A stretch of DNA of 64,000 nt from an uncultured Lachnospiraceae bacterium (GCA_944381635.1 CALWLY010000011.1:1-64000); one strand, 5' to 3'; positions 23,994 through 33,630 are shown, counted from the first letter of the stretch. A program made the numbers and translations. The notes: generated from the sequence alone by a model not told the origin.

Positions 23994-26711
23994 ATGAGCA
24001 AAAAAGTAGTACATGTCATCGCACATTCTCACTGGGACAGAGAATGGTACATGGGACTGGAAAAGCATCGTATGAAGCTGATCAACCTGATTCAGGACAA
24101 CATGGAGCTTTTCGAAAAAGGGGACGGATTTAAAAGTTTCCATCTGGATGGACAGACCATCGTTTTGGACGATTATCTGGAAGTATGTCCTCAGGATCGT
24201 GAAAAAGTAAAAAAATATGTAAAAGAAGGACGATTTTTTGTTGGCCCCTGGTATGTGCTTCAGGACGAATTTCTGACAAGTTCAGAATCCAATGTCCGCA
24301 ATATGCTGGTTGGAAATATGTCTGCAAAAGAATACGGCGGACTTTGCAAAGTGGGATATTTCCCGGATTCTTTCGGAAACGCAGGACAGATGCCTCAGTT
24401 GTTAAAGCAGGCAGGCATGGAAGCGGTAGCTTTCGGCCGCGGAGTAAAACCGGTTGGATTTAACAACGAAGTTCTGGCAGACGGTACTTATGAATCTCAG
24501 TATTCCGAGATTATGTGGGAAGCTCCGGACGGAAGCGTTCTGCCTGGTATCCTGTTTGCTAACTGGTATAACAACGGTTTTGAAATTCCGGTAGAAGAAG
24601 AAGCTGCTAAAGCATATTGGGATAAGAAACTGGCAGATGCAGAGAAATATGCATCCACAAGACACCTGCTTATGATGAACGGCTGTGATCATCAGCCGGT
24701 ACAGAAGGATCTGGAAGCAGCACTGGAAACAGCGCGCCGTCTGTATCCGGATTATGAATTTATACATTCTGACTTCCCGCATTATGTGGAATGTATCAGA
24801 GAAGAGCTGAAAGACGACGTGGCTCATATCCGCGGCGAGCTGATCAGTCAGGAAACGGACGGATGGTATACTCTGGTAAATACCTGTTCCTCCCGTGTTT
24901 ATCTGAAAGTGATGAACAAACAGAATGAGATCATGTTGGAAAAAGGTGCAGAACCGTTAGCTGCTATGGCGGAACTGTGCGGCAAAAAATATCCTCATGA
25001 TAAAATGCGTTTTGGCTGGAAACTGCTTATGCAGAACCATCCTCACGACAGCATTTGCGGATGCAGCGTAGACGAAGTTCATGACGAGATGGAAACTCGT
25101 AACCATAAGAGCATGGATGTAGCTGAAACACTGATCGATGAAAGCAAACAGTGGCTGGGCGATCAGATCGACTGCTCCAAACTTGGAAAGAAAGAAGACG
25201 GAAGACATCCTTTCGCAGTGTTTAACACCACAGGCTGGGAGAGAAAGGCTGCCGTAAGCGTCAGAATTGATGTGAGAAAAGACCGTCAGCCGTTCGTATT
25301 CTACGGCTATGATGAAATGGAGAAGGTAGTTCTTCCGGAATTCCACTTAGAAGATTCCGAAGGAAATGTAATTCCGGCTACTGTTGTAGATAAAGGAATT
25401 CGTTTTGACTATGACCTTCCCGATGATCGTTTCCGCCAGCCTTATATGGCAAGAATGGTGGAAGTTACTTTTGAGGCTGATATGCCGGCAGAAGGCTTCA
25501 GCTCCTATGTACTGGTGGAAGAGAAGGCAGATGTAAAGAAAACTTCTCTGGTATGCGGTGAAAACTGCATGGAAAATGAATACCTGAAAGTGTGCATCAA
25601 CGAAGATGGTACTTTAAACGTTACTGACAAAGAAAATAACCGTACATTCGAAAATCTGTGCTACTTTGAAGATCAGCAGGATATCGGAAACGAGTACATT
25701 TTCTTTGCAAGAGAGGGAATCGAACCGATCGTGACAAAGGGAAGCAAAGCTGTCGTAACTTTAAAAGAAGACGAGCCTTTCCGTGCGGTGTATGAAGTGC
25801 GCAACGTGATGGATATCCCGGTTTCCGCAGAAGATACTTTACTGAAAGAGCAGCAGCGCTGTACAGAATTTAAGTTCCGTAAATCCGGACGCAGCCAGGA
25901 AACAGTAAAGATGGAACTGGTGACAACGGTTACTTTGGAAAAGAGCTCCCGTATGATCCAGATGAAAACTGTGATTGACAACAAGGCGAAAGATCACCGT
26001 ATCCGTGTTATGATGCCTACTTTCATGAACACAGACGTTCACCAGGCAGACTCTATTTTCGAGGTTGTACAGCGCCCGAACCGTCACAGCAAATCATGGG
26101 AAAATCCCAGCGGCTGCGAACATCAGCAGGCTTTTGTAAGCATTCATGATGAGAAGAGCGGACTTACCGTGGCAAACATCGGTCTGTACGAATATGAGAT
26201 TCTTCCGGATCAGAACAATACGGTTGCTGTAACACTGCTGCGCGCAGTAGGCGAGATGGGTGACTGGGGATATTTCCCTACACCGAAGGCTCAGATTCAG
26301 CGTGAATGTGAACTGTCCTATGCCCTGATCTTCCATAAGGGAGATGTTGTGGAAAGCGAAGCTTTCGTTGACGCATACCAGTTCCAGGTTCCTGTTCAGA
26401 GCGTAGAACTTTCCGGAAAAGGAAGCAGCCTGTCTGCAGAGCACAGCTTTGTGGCATGGGAAGGCCATGGCATCCAGCTGAGTGCTATGAAAAAGGCAGA
26501 AGACGGTGACGATCTGATTTTAAGATTCGTAAATCAGGGAAATAAAGAAGCAGAACTGAAAATTCGCCGCAAAGTTGGATGGAATCAGATTTTCCGTAGC
26601 AACATTGTAGAAGGAAAAGAAGAAGAACTGCACTTTGATGAAAACGGAGAAGTAAAGGTTGCTTTAAGAGGAGCCGAAATCTTTACAGTTCGTATCTCTC
26701 TGATTCGCTAA
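23994..26711 (+). CDS. GH38 alpha-mannosidase
   Basis: A 905-residue cytoplasmic glycoside hydrolase that releases alpha-linked mannose. The zinc site and nucleophile of family GH38 are clear: HSHWDREW (residues 11-18), PDSFGNAGQ with nucleophile D125, and NHPHDSICGCS with the last zinc His. The C-terminal half is the beta-sandwich region of the family. It lacks a signal peptide, so it acts on imported oligosaccharides. ACGGAGG precedes the ATG. A convergent GntR-type regulator lies downstream. A second GH38 enzyme is encoded 4 kb further on; the two share the core motifs but are clearly different in sequence. Confidence 0.95.
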   Translation: MSKKVVHVIAHSHWDREWYMGLEKHRMKLINLIQDNMELFEKGDGFKSFHLDGQTIVLDDYLEVCPQDREKVKKYVKEGRFFVGPWYVLQDEFLTSSESNVRNMLVGNMSAKEYGGLCKVGYFPDSFGNAGQMPQLLKQAGMEAVAFGRGVKPVGFNNEVLADGTYESQYSEIMWEAPDGSVLPGILFANWYNNGFEIPVEEEAAKAYWDKKLADAEKYASTRHLLMMNGCDHQPVQKDLEAALETARRLYPDYEFIHSDFPHYVECIREELKDDVAHIRGELISQETDGWYTLVNTCSSRVYLKVMNKQNEIMLEKGAEPLAAMAELCGKKYPHDKMRFGWKLLMQNHPHDSICGCSVDEVHDEMETRNHKSMDVAETLIDESKQWLGDQIDCSKLGKKEDGRHPFAVFNTTGWERKAAVSVRIDVRKDRQPFVFYGYDEMEKVVLPEFHLEDSEGNVIPATVVDKGIRFDYDLPDDRFRQPYMARMVEVTFEADMPAEGFSSYVLVEEKADVKKTSLVCGENCMENEYLKVCINEDGTLNVTDKENNRTFENLCYFEDQQDIGNEYIFFAREGIEPIVTKGSKAVVTLKEDEPFRAVYEVRNVMDIPVSAEDTLLKEQQRCTEFKFRKSGRSQETVKMELVTTVTLEKSSRMIQMKTVIDNKAKDHRIRVMMPTFMNTDVHQADSIFEVVQRPNRHSKSWENPSGCEHQQAFVSIHDEKSGLTVANIGLYEYEILPDQNNTVAVTLLRAVGEMGDWGYFPTPKAQIQRECELSYALIFHKGDVVESEAFVDAYQFQVPVQSVELSGKGSSLSAEHSFVAWEGHGIQLSAMKKAEDGDDLILRFVNQGNKEAELKIRRKVGWNQIFRSNIVEGKEEELHFDENGEVKVALRGAEIFTVRISLIR

Positions 26712-26752
26712 GAAAATTTGGCAGAAAATAGAAACTTTATGAACCAGTAAAA

Positions 26753-26797
26753 AAACCACAGAAGGACGAGAAAAAACGTCTTTCTGTGGTTTTTCTT
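26753..26797 (+). terminator. Intrinsic terminator after the first mannosidase
   Basis: AAACCACAGAAGGACG / CGTCTTTCTGTGGTTTT arms around an AGAAAAAA loop, ending in a T-rich tract. Dispersed repeat copy A begins immediately after it. Confidence 0.85.
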
Positions 26798-26956
26798 TTT
26801 ATACGATAAGAAACTTCATTTCTTATCGTATAAAAAGAAACGCTCCGCTGTGGATGCGCACTCAGCACACAGGCAATCAGAGATTGCCGGTAATTATTGT
26901 CTGACGGCATTGCGTTCGGCGCGAGTGTGTGCCAAGGCACACACTTTTAAAATTTT
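26796..26956. repeat. Dispersed terminator-linked hairpin repeat, copy A
   Basis: Three blocks are visible. A palindrome has arms TTTTTATACGATAAGAAA / TTTCTTATCGTATAAAAA (26796-26836). A middle block is ACGCTCCGCTGTGGATGCGC (26840-26859). A second hairpin is GTGTGTGCC-AA-GGCACACAC (26925-26944), followed by TTTTAAAATTTTGGA. Copy B at 63.26 kb has the same three blocks in the same order, with compensating changes in both stems. Confidence 0.8.
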
Positions 26957-27001
26957 GGATAAATGCAAAGCTGAAGCAAGATAAATTTTTAGATGATCAA
27001 G

Positions 27002-28174
27002 TCATACCTCTTTTTTCGGAGAAGCTGTGGATTCCCGAATTTCAAGATGGATGGGAACAACGATTTTCTGGCAGGGAAGAGAAGGGTTTTCCTCCAGTTT
27101 TTCAAGGAGTGACGAAACCTGGCTGCCGATAGCCGCAAAGTCCTGGGAAATCGTAGTGATACCGGAATCCGGCTGGCGGGACCAGCTGTTATTGTCAAAT
27201 CCGCACAGACTGATATCTTCCGGTACGCGGATCTGGAGAGTCCGGCAGGCTTTCCAGACTGCATAAGCTACAATATCGTTTTCGGCTATAATAGCCGTAG
27301 TTCCCTGCTCAACAAGTTTCTTTACGGCATCGGTGAGAAAGCTTTCCGTGTCCGTATCACTTCCGGAATGCGCCGGAGTGGTGAAAAGACAGTTGGACGA
27401 GGGGGAGATGCCGGCTTTTTTGATTTCTTCCAGAAATCCTGCAAACCGGTCACGCACAGAGGAAGTATTTTCAATAGGCGCCATGGTGAGAAAAGAAATT
27501 TTTTTATGTCCCAGCGAAAGAAGATGCCTTGTCAACAGCCTTCCACCCTCCAGGTTATCGGAGGTAATATTGTGAAGGTAAGGACAATCGGTAGTCTTGT
27601 CCAGAATAATGACCGGTTTTCCGGAAAGAATGTAGGAATTCAGGTTGTCCAGGTAAATCTGATTGCTCACTGGATAATAGATCAGACCGGTAAGGGGATG
27701 CAGAGACAGCTGTTTTAACATCTGCTTTTCGCGGGAACTGTTCTGGTTGGTGATATAGATTCCCAGAGAGCCGCCGCGGCTTCCCAGGGAGTCGCTGATG
27801 ACTTCCACGGTATCGATAATGCCTCCTCTGGTAACGTCAAAGGGTAAAAGCAACGCATAGGAAGAAGGAAGCGAAGAGGCCTGGGAGCTGTTTTTATTTC
27901 CGGAAAACAAAGGGGATGAGGACGCAACAAAACTTCCGGCACCCCGCCGCCGGTATAAAATTCCCTGGCTTTCCAGTTCCGTGATTGCACGTTTTGCGGT
28001 AATACGGCTCACCTGATAGGTCTGGGAGAGCTGCTTTTCTGTACAGAACGGTTCCTCGTAGGAGAAATCTCCTGAGCGGATACGATTCTGCAAATCCTCG
28101 ATAATCAGCTCATAAAGGCTTTTTCCGCTGGACGCTGCCCTTTCTTTTAGGGAAGCGGGTTCGAAAGAATTCAT
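27002..28174 (-). CDS. GntR-type regulator with LacI-like sugar-binding domain
   Basis: A 390-residue regulator of the AraR-like architecture. The N-terminal winged HTH (about 20-90) has LYELIIEDLQNRIRSGDF, PFCTEKQLSQTYQVSRITAKRAITEL and GILYRRRGAGSFV. The rest (about 110-385) is a periplasmic-binding-protein-like effector domain with SDNLEGGRLLTRHLLSLGH, IIAENDIVAYAVW and SLCGFDNNSW. It probably senses a sugar. It is convergent with the first mannosidase and faces the rplJ leader. Control of the mannosidase through the TGATATATCA palindromes is inference from position. GAGAGGTAACC precedes the ATG. Confidence 0.9.
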   Translation of the reverse strand: MNSFEPASLKERAASSGKSLYELIIEDLQNRIRSGDFSYEEPFCTEKQLSQTYQVSRITAKRAITELESQGILYRRRGAGSFVASSSPLFSGNKNSSQASSLPSSYALLLPFDVTRGGIIDTVEVISDSLGSRGGSLGIYITNQNSSREKQMLKQLSLHPLTGLIYYPVSNQIYLDNLNSYILSGKPVIILDKTTDCPYLHNITSDNLEGGRLLTRHLLSLGHKKISFLTMAPIENTSSVRDRFAGFLEEIKKAGISPSSNCLFTTPAHSGSDTDTESFLTDAVKKLVEQGTTAIIAENDIVAYAVWKACRTLQIRVPEDISLCGFDNNSWSRQPDSGITTISQDFAAIGSQVSSLLEKLEENPSLPCQKIVVPIHLEIRESTASPKKEV

Positions 28175-28522
28175 GGTTACCTCTCAATCCGCCATGCCGG
28201 CAGGCCGCTGCCGGCAGGCACTTTATTTTATGGCGTCTGTTTTTCAATCCTATTGGTATTTGATTTTTTGCTCCTGGTATCATGTTAATTTACGGAAAAG
28301 AAAATGTCAAACAAATAGCGGATAGAAAATGCAGACATGAGTAAGTAGCCATTTTTCACAGAAAAATGTGCGAATTGCGAATGTTTTGGTCGATTTTGGG
28401 AGTGCAAATCACGAAAAAATCGATGTCAGGCTCATTTGTCGGGCAAATTATAATATAAAATAATATAAATAGGAAGAAAAGAGAAATTGCCATGGAAATC
28501 ACGAAAAGATTGAAAAAAGAGG
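28175..28522. other. Gene-free intergenic region between the GntR gene and the rplJ promoter
   Basis: No gene is supported. Next to the GntR start lies the inverted repeat GCCGGCAG-GCC-GCTGCCGGC (about 28191-28211). The remainder is AT-rich. The GntR promoter must be here on the minus strand, but I could not fix its boxes with confidence. Confidence 0.5.
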
Positions 28523-28551
28523 TTGACATTGTGTTTTGAATATGATATGTT
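28523..28551 (+). promoter_or_regulatory. rplJL promoter
   Basis: TTGACA (28523-28528) and TATGTT (28546-28551) with a 17-base spacer, just upstream of the L10 leader. Confidence 0.75.
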
Positions 28552-28557
28552 GACTAA

Positions 28558-28682
28558 GGTCATAATGACCATGCCGAAGACAGCAGGTATCGGAAGAACC
28601 GGTGTAAGAAAAAGCGCCTGCCGAGGAGAAAAGAGTTAATGCGAATGACTTTTACCTCTCTGTCTTCAGAGAGGTTTTTTAT
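28558..28682 (+). promoter_or_regulatory. Ribosomal protein L10 leader
   Basis: The sequence before rplJ has the hallmark blocks of the Firmicute L10 leader: ATGCCGAAGACAGCAGGTAT (28571-28590) pairing toward CGCCTGCCGAGG (about 28615-28626), then an attenuator hairpin. L10 (with L12) binds this RNA and favours termination, so the operon limits its own output. Confidence 0.85.
28654..28682 (+). terminator. Attenuator terminator of the L10 leader
   Basis: ACCTCTCTG-TCTT-CAGAGAGGT followed by TTTTT (28654-28680), 50 bases before the rplJ start; it is the regulated terminator of the leader. Confidence 0.9.
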
Positions 28683-28730
28683 ATCGTTTACTTCTTTTAT
28701 TCGGCAAAGAATCTATAAGGAGGTAAGAAA

Positions 28731-29276
28731 ATGGCAAAAGTTGAACTGAAACAGCCTATTGTAGCTGAAATTGCTGAAGCAATCAAAGATGCTCAGTCCG
28801 TTGTTCTTGTTGACTATCGTGGATTAACTGTAGAACAGGACACTGCTCTTCGTAAACAGCTTCGTGAAGCAGGCGTCAACTACAAGGTTTACAAAAACAC
28901 CATGATGAATTTTGCGTTCAAGGGAACACAGTTTGAGGCACTGGCTCCTTACCTTGAAGGACCGAGCGCTATCGCTATTTCCAATGCAGATGCAACAGCT
29001 CCTGCAAGAGAACTGGCAAAATTCGCTAAAACAGCACCGAAGCTGGAGATCAAAGGCGGTGTTGTGGAAGGAAACGCTTACGATGCAGCTGGCATTGCTC
29101 AGATTGCAAGCATTCCGTCCAGAGAAGAGCTTATTTCCAAATTACTGGGAAGCTTACAGTCTCCTATCACAAACTTTGCTCGCGTCATGAACCAGTTGGC
29201 AGAAAAAGGCGGCGCATCTGCATGCGAAGCTCCTGCAGCTGAGGAAGCACCTGCTGAAGAAACAGCAGCTGAGTAA
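28731..29276 (+). CDS. rplJ: Ribosomal protein L10
   Basis: A 181-residue protein that anchors the L12 dimers to the ribosome and binds its own leader RNA. The RNA-binding region has SVVLVDYRGLTVEQDTALRK and YKVYKNTMMNFA; the C-terminal helix binds L12 and is followed by an Ala/Glu-rich tail that is a little longer than in many homologues. AAGGAGGTAAG precedes the ATG. Confidence 0.97.
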   Translation: MAKVELKQPIVAEIAEAIKDAQSVVLVDYRGLTVEQDTALRKQLREAGVNYKVYKNTMMNFAFKGTQFEALAPYLEGPSAIAISNADATAPARELAKFAKTAPKLEIKGGVVEGNAYDAAGIAQIASIPSREELISKLLGSLQSPITNFARVMNQLAEKGGASACEAPAAEEAPAEETAAE

Positions 29277-29349
29277 ACTTCTGAAATACGAAGCATTTTA
29301 AAATGAAATTAAAAACAAAATGTATACAATTTAATGGAGGTAAATTATA

Positions 29350-29727
29350 ATGGCAAAATTAACAGCTCAGGAATTAATTGAAGCTATCAAAGAGATGACA
29401 GTTTTAGAATTAAATGATTTAGTAAAAGCTTGCGAAGAAGAATTCGGTGTATCCGCAGCAGCAGGCGTTGTAGTTGCAGCAGCAGGTGCTGGCGCAGCAG
29501 CAGAAGCTGAAGAAAAAACAGAGTTCGACGTAGAATTAACAGAAGTTGGACCGAACAAAGTTAAAGTTATCAAAGTTGTTCGTGAAGCTACTGGCTTAGG
29601 TCTGAAAGAAGCAAAAGACCTGGTTGACAACGCTCCGAAGGTAATGAAAGAAGCTGCTTCCAAAGAAGAAGCTGAAGACATCAAAAAGAAACTGGAAGCT
29701 GAAGGCGCTAAAGTTACTCTTAAATAA
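29350..29727 (+). CDS. rplL: Ribosomal protein L7/L12
   Basis: A 125-residue stalk protein that recruits translation factors. It has the N-terminal dimer domain ([31 protein letters not shown]), an Ala-rich hinge (about 36-54) and the C-terminal domain ([23 protein letters not shown]-type motif, here with VKVIKVVRE). ATGGAGGTAAATTATA precedes the start. A terminator and repeat copy E follow. Confidence 0.97.
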   Translation: MAKLTAQELIEAIKEMTVLELNDLVKACEEEFGVSAAAGVVVAAAGAGAAAEAEEKTEFDVELTEVGPNKVKVIKVVREATGLGLKEAKDLVDNAPKVMKEAASKEEAEDIKKKLEAEGAKVTLK

Positions 29728-29743
29728 TTTTAGAGACAGTTTA

Positions 29744-29777
29744 GAGGGAATCATGCAAATGATTCCCTTTTTTTTAT
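29744..29777 (+). terminator. Intrinsic terminator after rplL
   Basis: AGGGAATCAT-GCAA-ATGATTCCCT followed by eight T, ending the rplJL transcript. Repeat copy E starts within the T-tract. Confidence 0.9.
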
Positions 29778-29812
29778 AGGATAGGAAAGTTTCTTTCCTA
29801 TCCTAAAAAAAA
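29769..29812. repeat. Dispersed hairpin repeat, copy E (first palindrome only)
   Basis: The arms TTTTTTATAGGATAGGAAA / TTTCCTATCCTAAAAAAAA form a near-perfect stem right after the rplL terminator. The middle and final blocks of the full repeat are missing. The 3' end touches the stop of the convergent AraC gene. Confidence 0.7.
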
Positions 29813-30726
29813 GAATCCAGAATAGCTTTTCCCTGTTCGAAGGTATAGCGCTTTTGTACAGTGCCTGTAGGAAGCGGATTGCTGCGAAGGTTTGGCTTTT
29901 CTTTCATGTTTCTGTATTCCAGTGCGCTGCATCCGAAATTTTTGACAAACATCTGATTCAGATATTTACTGTTGGAGAAACCACATTCCATACAGATGTC
30001 CAGAATGTTCAGCTCAGACGTTTTCATTAATTGCAGGGCATGCTCAAACCGGATCTGGTTCAGGTATTGTTGAAAAGAAATCCCCAGGTACTGCTTGATG
30101 AAATGTGAGGCATGACAGGGAGTGATGTTTTCCAGTTCTGCAATATCCTTTAAAGAAACCGGTTCTGTAAAATGTTCTCCGATGTAATGGATGATTCTGG
30201 AAAGGCGCAGAGAATTGTTTTTGGCGGCTGCGGATTCCCGTTCCGTTGTAATGGTGTAATCGGAAGAAGAAAGTATTTTGTACAGCGCGTCAAAAAGCAG
30301 GCTTGCGCATTTCAATTCAATGTGAGGCTTTCCGGAAAAGTAAAGTGCAGCACAGGAGAGCAGCAGGTCGTAAACAGATTGGTGGCAGGGTTCTTGTGCG
30401 GATATAGTATTGTTGAACCGGAAAAAACTGAGTTCATAATAAATTCTGTTATGGAATGTGGAAGGAATTTGAAAAACAAGGATTTTATTTTTCCCATCAG
30501 CACTGGAAAAAGAGTGAAGCTGGTACCGGTTTATGATATAGATGTCTCTGGGAAAGAGAGTAAGAGGATGCTGTTCGAGGAATAGCTCCACGGTTCCTTC
30601 CAGAACCACTCCGATTTCCAGGTCGTCGTGGTAATGGGAGCTGCGCATGGTCGTTTCTGTAAGAAAAATTTCGATAAAGTTCATGGTGGTGTGTTGGATG
30701 ACTTCAAATTCTTTCTGGCAGACCAC
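29803..30726 (-). CDS. AraC-family transcriptional regulator
   Basis: A 307-residue regulator. The N-terminal half is a cupin-type sensor domain (YHDDLEIGVVLEGTVELFLEQHPLTLFPRDIYIINRYQLHSF blocks). The C-terminal double HTH (about 175-275) has HFTEPVSLKDIAELENITPC, SHFIKQYLGISFQQYLNQIR and ILDICMECGFSNSKYLNQMF. It starts with GTG at 30726 after GGAGGGAAACCT. It is divergent from the second GH38 mannosidase with a 190-base shared control region, so it most likely activates that gene in response to a mannoside. Confidence 0.9.
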   Translation of the reverse strand: MVCQKEFEVIQHTTMNFIEIFLTETTMRSSHYHDDLEIGVVLEGTVELFLEQHPLTLFPRDIYIINRYQLHSFSSADGKNKILVFQIPSTFHNRIYYELSFFRFNNTISAQEPCHQSVYDLLLSCAALYFSGKPHIELKCASLLFDALYKILSSSDYTITTERESAAAKNNSLRLSRIIHYIGEHFTEPVSLKDIAELENITPCHASHFIKQYLGISFQQYLNQIRFEHALQLMKTSELNILDICMECGFSNSKYLNQMFVKNFGCSALEYRNMKEKPNLRSNPLPTGTVQKRYTFEQGKAILDSFF

Positions 30727-30916
30727 AGGTTTCCCTCCTTAACATTCTGCTTTCAGTTTAGCATATTTTTCGCAATAATAGAAAGAGAAAATCGCAAGAT
30801 TGTCATTTCTTGCAGGAAAACACTGTAGTATAAATAAACGTGTGAAGCTGTTTTTGCGTCTTCACATACCAACAGAATTTGACATGTATTTTTCGATTGT
30901 ATTGGGAGGAAAACGA

Positions 30917-33595
30917 ATGGAAAAATTGAAACTCTATGTGATTTCCCACACGCATTGGGACAGGGAATGGTATCAGACTTTTCAGCATTATCGCTATCGT
31001 CTGGTAAGAGTTATGGACAATCTGATTGAGGGATTGGAAAAAGATGAGGATTATAAAGTTTTTCATCTGGACGGACAGACCATTGTGCTGGAAGATTATC
31101 TGGAAATACGCCCGGAAAATAAAGAACGCCTGACGAAACTGATACAGGACGGGCGCATTGTTATCGGACCCTGGTTTGTTATGCCGGATGAATTTCTGAT
31201 AAGCGGGGAGTCTTTGGTAAAAAATCTTAAGATGGGACATGCGATCTGTGAGGATTATGGCGCAAAACCCATGAAAAACGGATATGTTACCGATATTTTT
31301 GGACATAACAGTCAGTTCCCGCAGATTTTAAACGGCTTCGATATACACGCAGCTACGCTGTACCGCGGAATCGGCAACTATCAAAAGGATGCATTCCGCT
31401 GGAAATCTCCGGATGGAAGCGAGGTTATTGCGGCAAAACTGGAGCAGGATCGCTGTTATTCCAATTTTTATTTTGCAGTTCGCTGGCCCTATGAAGAAAG
31501 CGGATTTGATCCGGAAGATGCCGTGAAGCGGATGAGAATGCTGGCGGACAGGGCGAGAGGATTTGCCGCAACAGACCGGGTTATTATGATGGATGGGGTA
31601 GACCACTGCGGCATGGAGCCCATGCTGCCGGAAATGCTTCGCCTGTTTGAAAAAGAGCTGCCGGATGTGGAATTTATTCACGTAAATCTGGAAGAGTATT
31701 TTAAAGGTCTGGAGACCGATGGTCTGGATGTGATCGAAGGTTCCCTGTACCATACCGGAAAACGGGGATTGAACAATTCGGTCTTGAAAAATGTTTTATC
31801 TTCCATGGTTCATGTGAAACAGGCCAATGACCGCTGTGAGACACAGCTGACCAACATTTCGGAGCCGTTGAACGCGTTCTGCGAAATGAACCGGGGAATC
31901 CTCAAATCCTACAAACGTGACGACTATTCCCTTGCACCCCGCCGTACCTACCTGGACAGAGCATGGAAATATCTGATTACCAATCATCCCCATGATTCCA
32001 TCTGCGGCTGTTCCCTTTCCGATGTACATCGGGATAATATCTACCGGTATCGTCAGGCTCAGCAGATGGCAGAAGTATCGGAACAGGACTGCATGGAAGT
32101 GATCACTCGCAATATCGGATGCACAGGAGACCATCAGGAAGCGATTTTACTTTACAATCCTACCCAGCAGGCGGTAAAAGGTGTCAGAGTATTCAAACTG
32201 CAGGTAAAACAGTATGGAGAAGTGAACCGGCGCTTCTATGACAGCCAGAACAGAGAAATGACGGTGCAGGTGCTGGAGGAGAAAGAGCAGACTGTGGTAA
32301 AGGAAAGACTGCTGCAGCTGGTTCATTTTGAACCTTACACAGACCTGACGGTTGCGGCATATGTGGAAATTCCGGCATTTGGCTATACTGTGATTTACTG
32401 CGATAACTACCAGAACGTGTTCGGGGAAAATAAACCATATACATGGGAAGCTTTTTATCCGCCCTGCCGTCTGACGGGAAGCCAGATGCGTGCCCATAAC
32501 CGTATAGACAACGGCGTTATGACAGTAGAACTGAATCCGGCGGGACTTTTGGATGTGACGCTGCATTCCAATGGCCGCTGCTTTAAAAATCTGCATTTGC
32601 TGGAAAACCGTTCCGATGGGGGAGAAGGATGGAACTGGCGTCCGGTTCCCTATGACAGCACTGTTTGGGGAAATAACACTTTAGAGCAGTTTGAAGTTGT
32701 GGCGGACGGACCGCTCTGCACAGTATGGAAGCTGATTTACAAACTCAGACTCCCTGAGGGACTTGGAGCGAATGCAAAAGAACGCAGCAAGAGAGAGCAC
32801 GATCAGTATGTGACAACGGTGCTGACTGTGGTGAAGGACAGTGAAATCCTGTATTTTAAGACAAAGATTAAAAATGAGACGGAAAACAATCGTATGAGAG
32901 TTTTATTCCCTACAAATTCCGATGCGGACTGTTTCTACACAAAAACACCGTTTGATTTTGTAAAATGGCCGGTAAAGGCAGAAGATACCCACGATTATAA
33001 TGAACCGGATACTCTGGTTCATCCGGCTCAGGGAATTACTGCTGTTTACGATGAAAAGGGCGCAGCGGCGCTGTACACCAAAGGACTTTACGAAGTGGAA
33101 GTTACCGACAACGAGGAAAAAGCTCTGGCAGTCACCTTGTTCCGTGCGGCCGGCATAGAAACCGGCACCTTGTATCCGGAAGATATACAGATGCAGAGGG
33201 AGATGGAATTTGAATATGCTCTTTCCTTTGCTTCCAATGGAAAAACAGAAACTATGCTGGAAGGGGAAGCGTACCGCAGCGGAATCCACAGTTATGCCTT
33301 TGAGCAAAACAGCAGTGCGGATGTGCTGGATGGTCAGATGTCTTTCCTTGAGATAGAAGCAAAAGAAAAAATCGTTTCCGCTGTCTATGAAAAGGATGGA
33401 AAGTTTTTTGTTCGTCTCTATGATGTCAGTGGAAATGGAGAAAAAGTGTCCCTCCGCTTCCCGGGAAAAGTTTCCGGTGCTGCGTATGTGAACCTGAACG
33501 ATGAGATTTTAAATTCGGCAGTTTATGAGGGCAATACTGTCACGGCAGACTGCCCGCCTCACAAAATCGTAACTGTCTGCGTGGAATTGAACTAA
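30917..33595 (+). CDS. GH38 alpha-mannosidase, second paralogue
   Basis: An 892-residue cytoplasmic GH38 enzyme. Key residues are present: HTHWDREW (residues 9-16), VTDIFGHNSQFPQ with nucleophile D126, and NHPHDSICGCS. The ATG at 30917 follows TTGGGAGGAAAACG; the frame extends upstream to 30800 without a ribosome binding site. It differs from the first mannosidase in the loops after the catalytic site (for example LEQDRCYSNFYFAVRWPYEE), which suggests a different mannoside substrate. The divergent AraC regulator and the downstream terminator make it a single-gene unit between rplJL and rpoBC. Confidence 0.95.
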   Translation: MEKLKLYVISHTHWDREWYQTFQHYRYRLVRVMDNLIEGLEKDEDYKVFHLDGQTIVLEDYLEIRPENKERLTKLIQDGRIVIGPWFVMPDEFLISGESLVKNLKMGHAICEDYGAKPMKNGYVTDIFGHNSQFPQILNGFDIHAATLYRGIGNYQKDAFRWKSPDGSEVIAAKLEQDRCYSNFYFAVRWPYEESGFDPEDAVKRMRMLADRARGFAATDRVIMMDGVDHCGMEPMLPEMLRLFEKELPDVEFIHVNLEEYFKGLETDGLDVIEGSLYHTGKRGLNNSVLKNVLSSMVHVKQANDRCETQLTNISEPLNAFCEMNRGILKSYKRDDYSLAPRRTYLDRAWKYLITNHPHDSICGCSLSDVHRDNIYRYRQAQQMAEVSEQDCMEVITRNIGCTGDHQEAILLYNPTQQAVKGVRVFKLQVKQYGEVNRRFYDSQNREMTVQVLEEKEQTVVKERLLQLVHFEPYTDLTVAAYVEIPAFGYTVIYCDNYQNVFGENKPYTWEAFYPPCRLTGSQMRAHNRIDNGVMTVELNPAGLLDVTLHSNGRCFKNLHLLENRSDGGEGWNWRPVPYDSTVWGNNTLEQFEVVADGPLCTVWKLIYKLRLPEGLGANAKERSKREHDQYVTTVLTVVKDSEILYFKTKIKNETENNRMRVLFPTNSDADCFYTKTPFDFVKWPVKAEDTHDYNEPDTLVHPAQGITAVYDEKGAAALYTKGLYEVEVTDNEEKALAVTLFRAAGIETGTLYPEDIQMQREMEFEYALSFASNGKTETMLEGEAYRSGIHSYAFEQNSSADVLDGQMSFLEIEAKEKIVSAVYEKDGKFFVRLYDVSGNGEKVSLRFPGKVSGAAYVNLNDEILNSAVYEGNTVTADCPPHKIVTVCVELN

Positions 33596-33630
33596 TATTT
33601 TTTCTTCTCACCAAAAAAGTAAAAAGAAAG

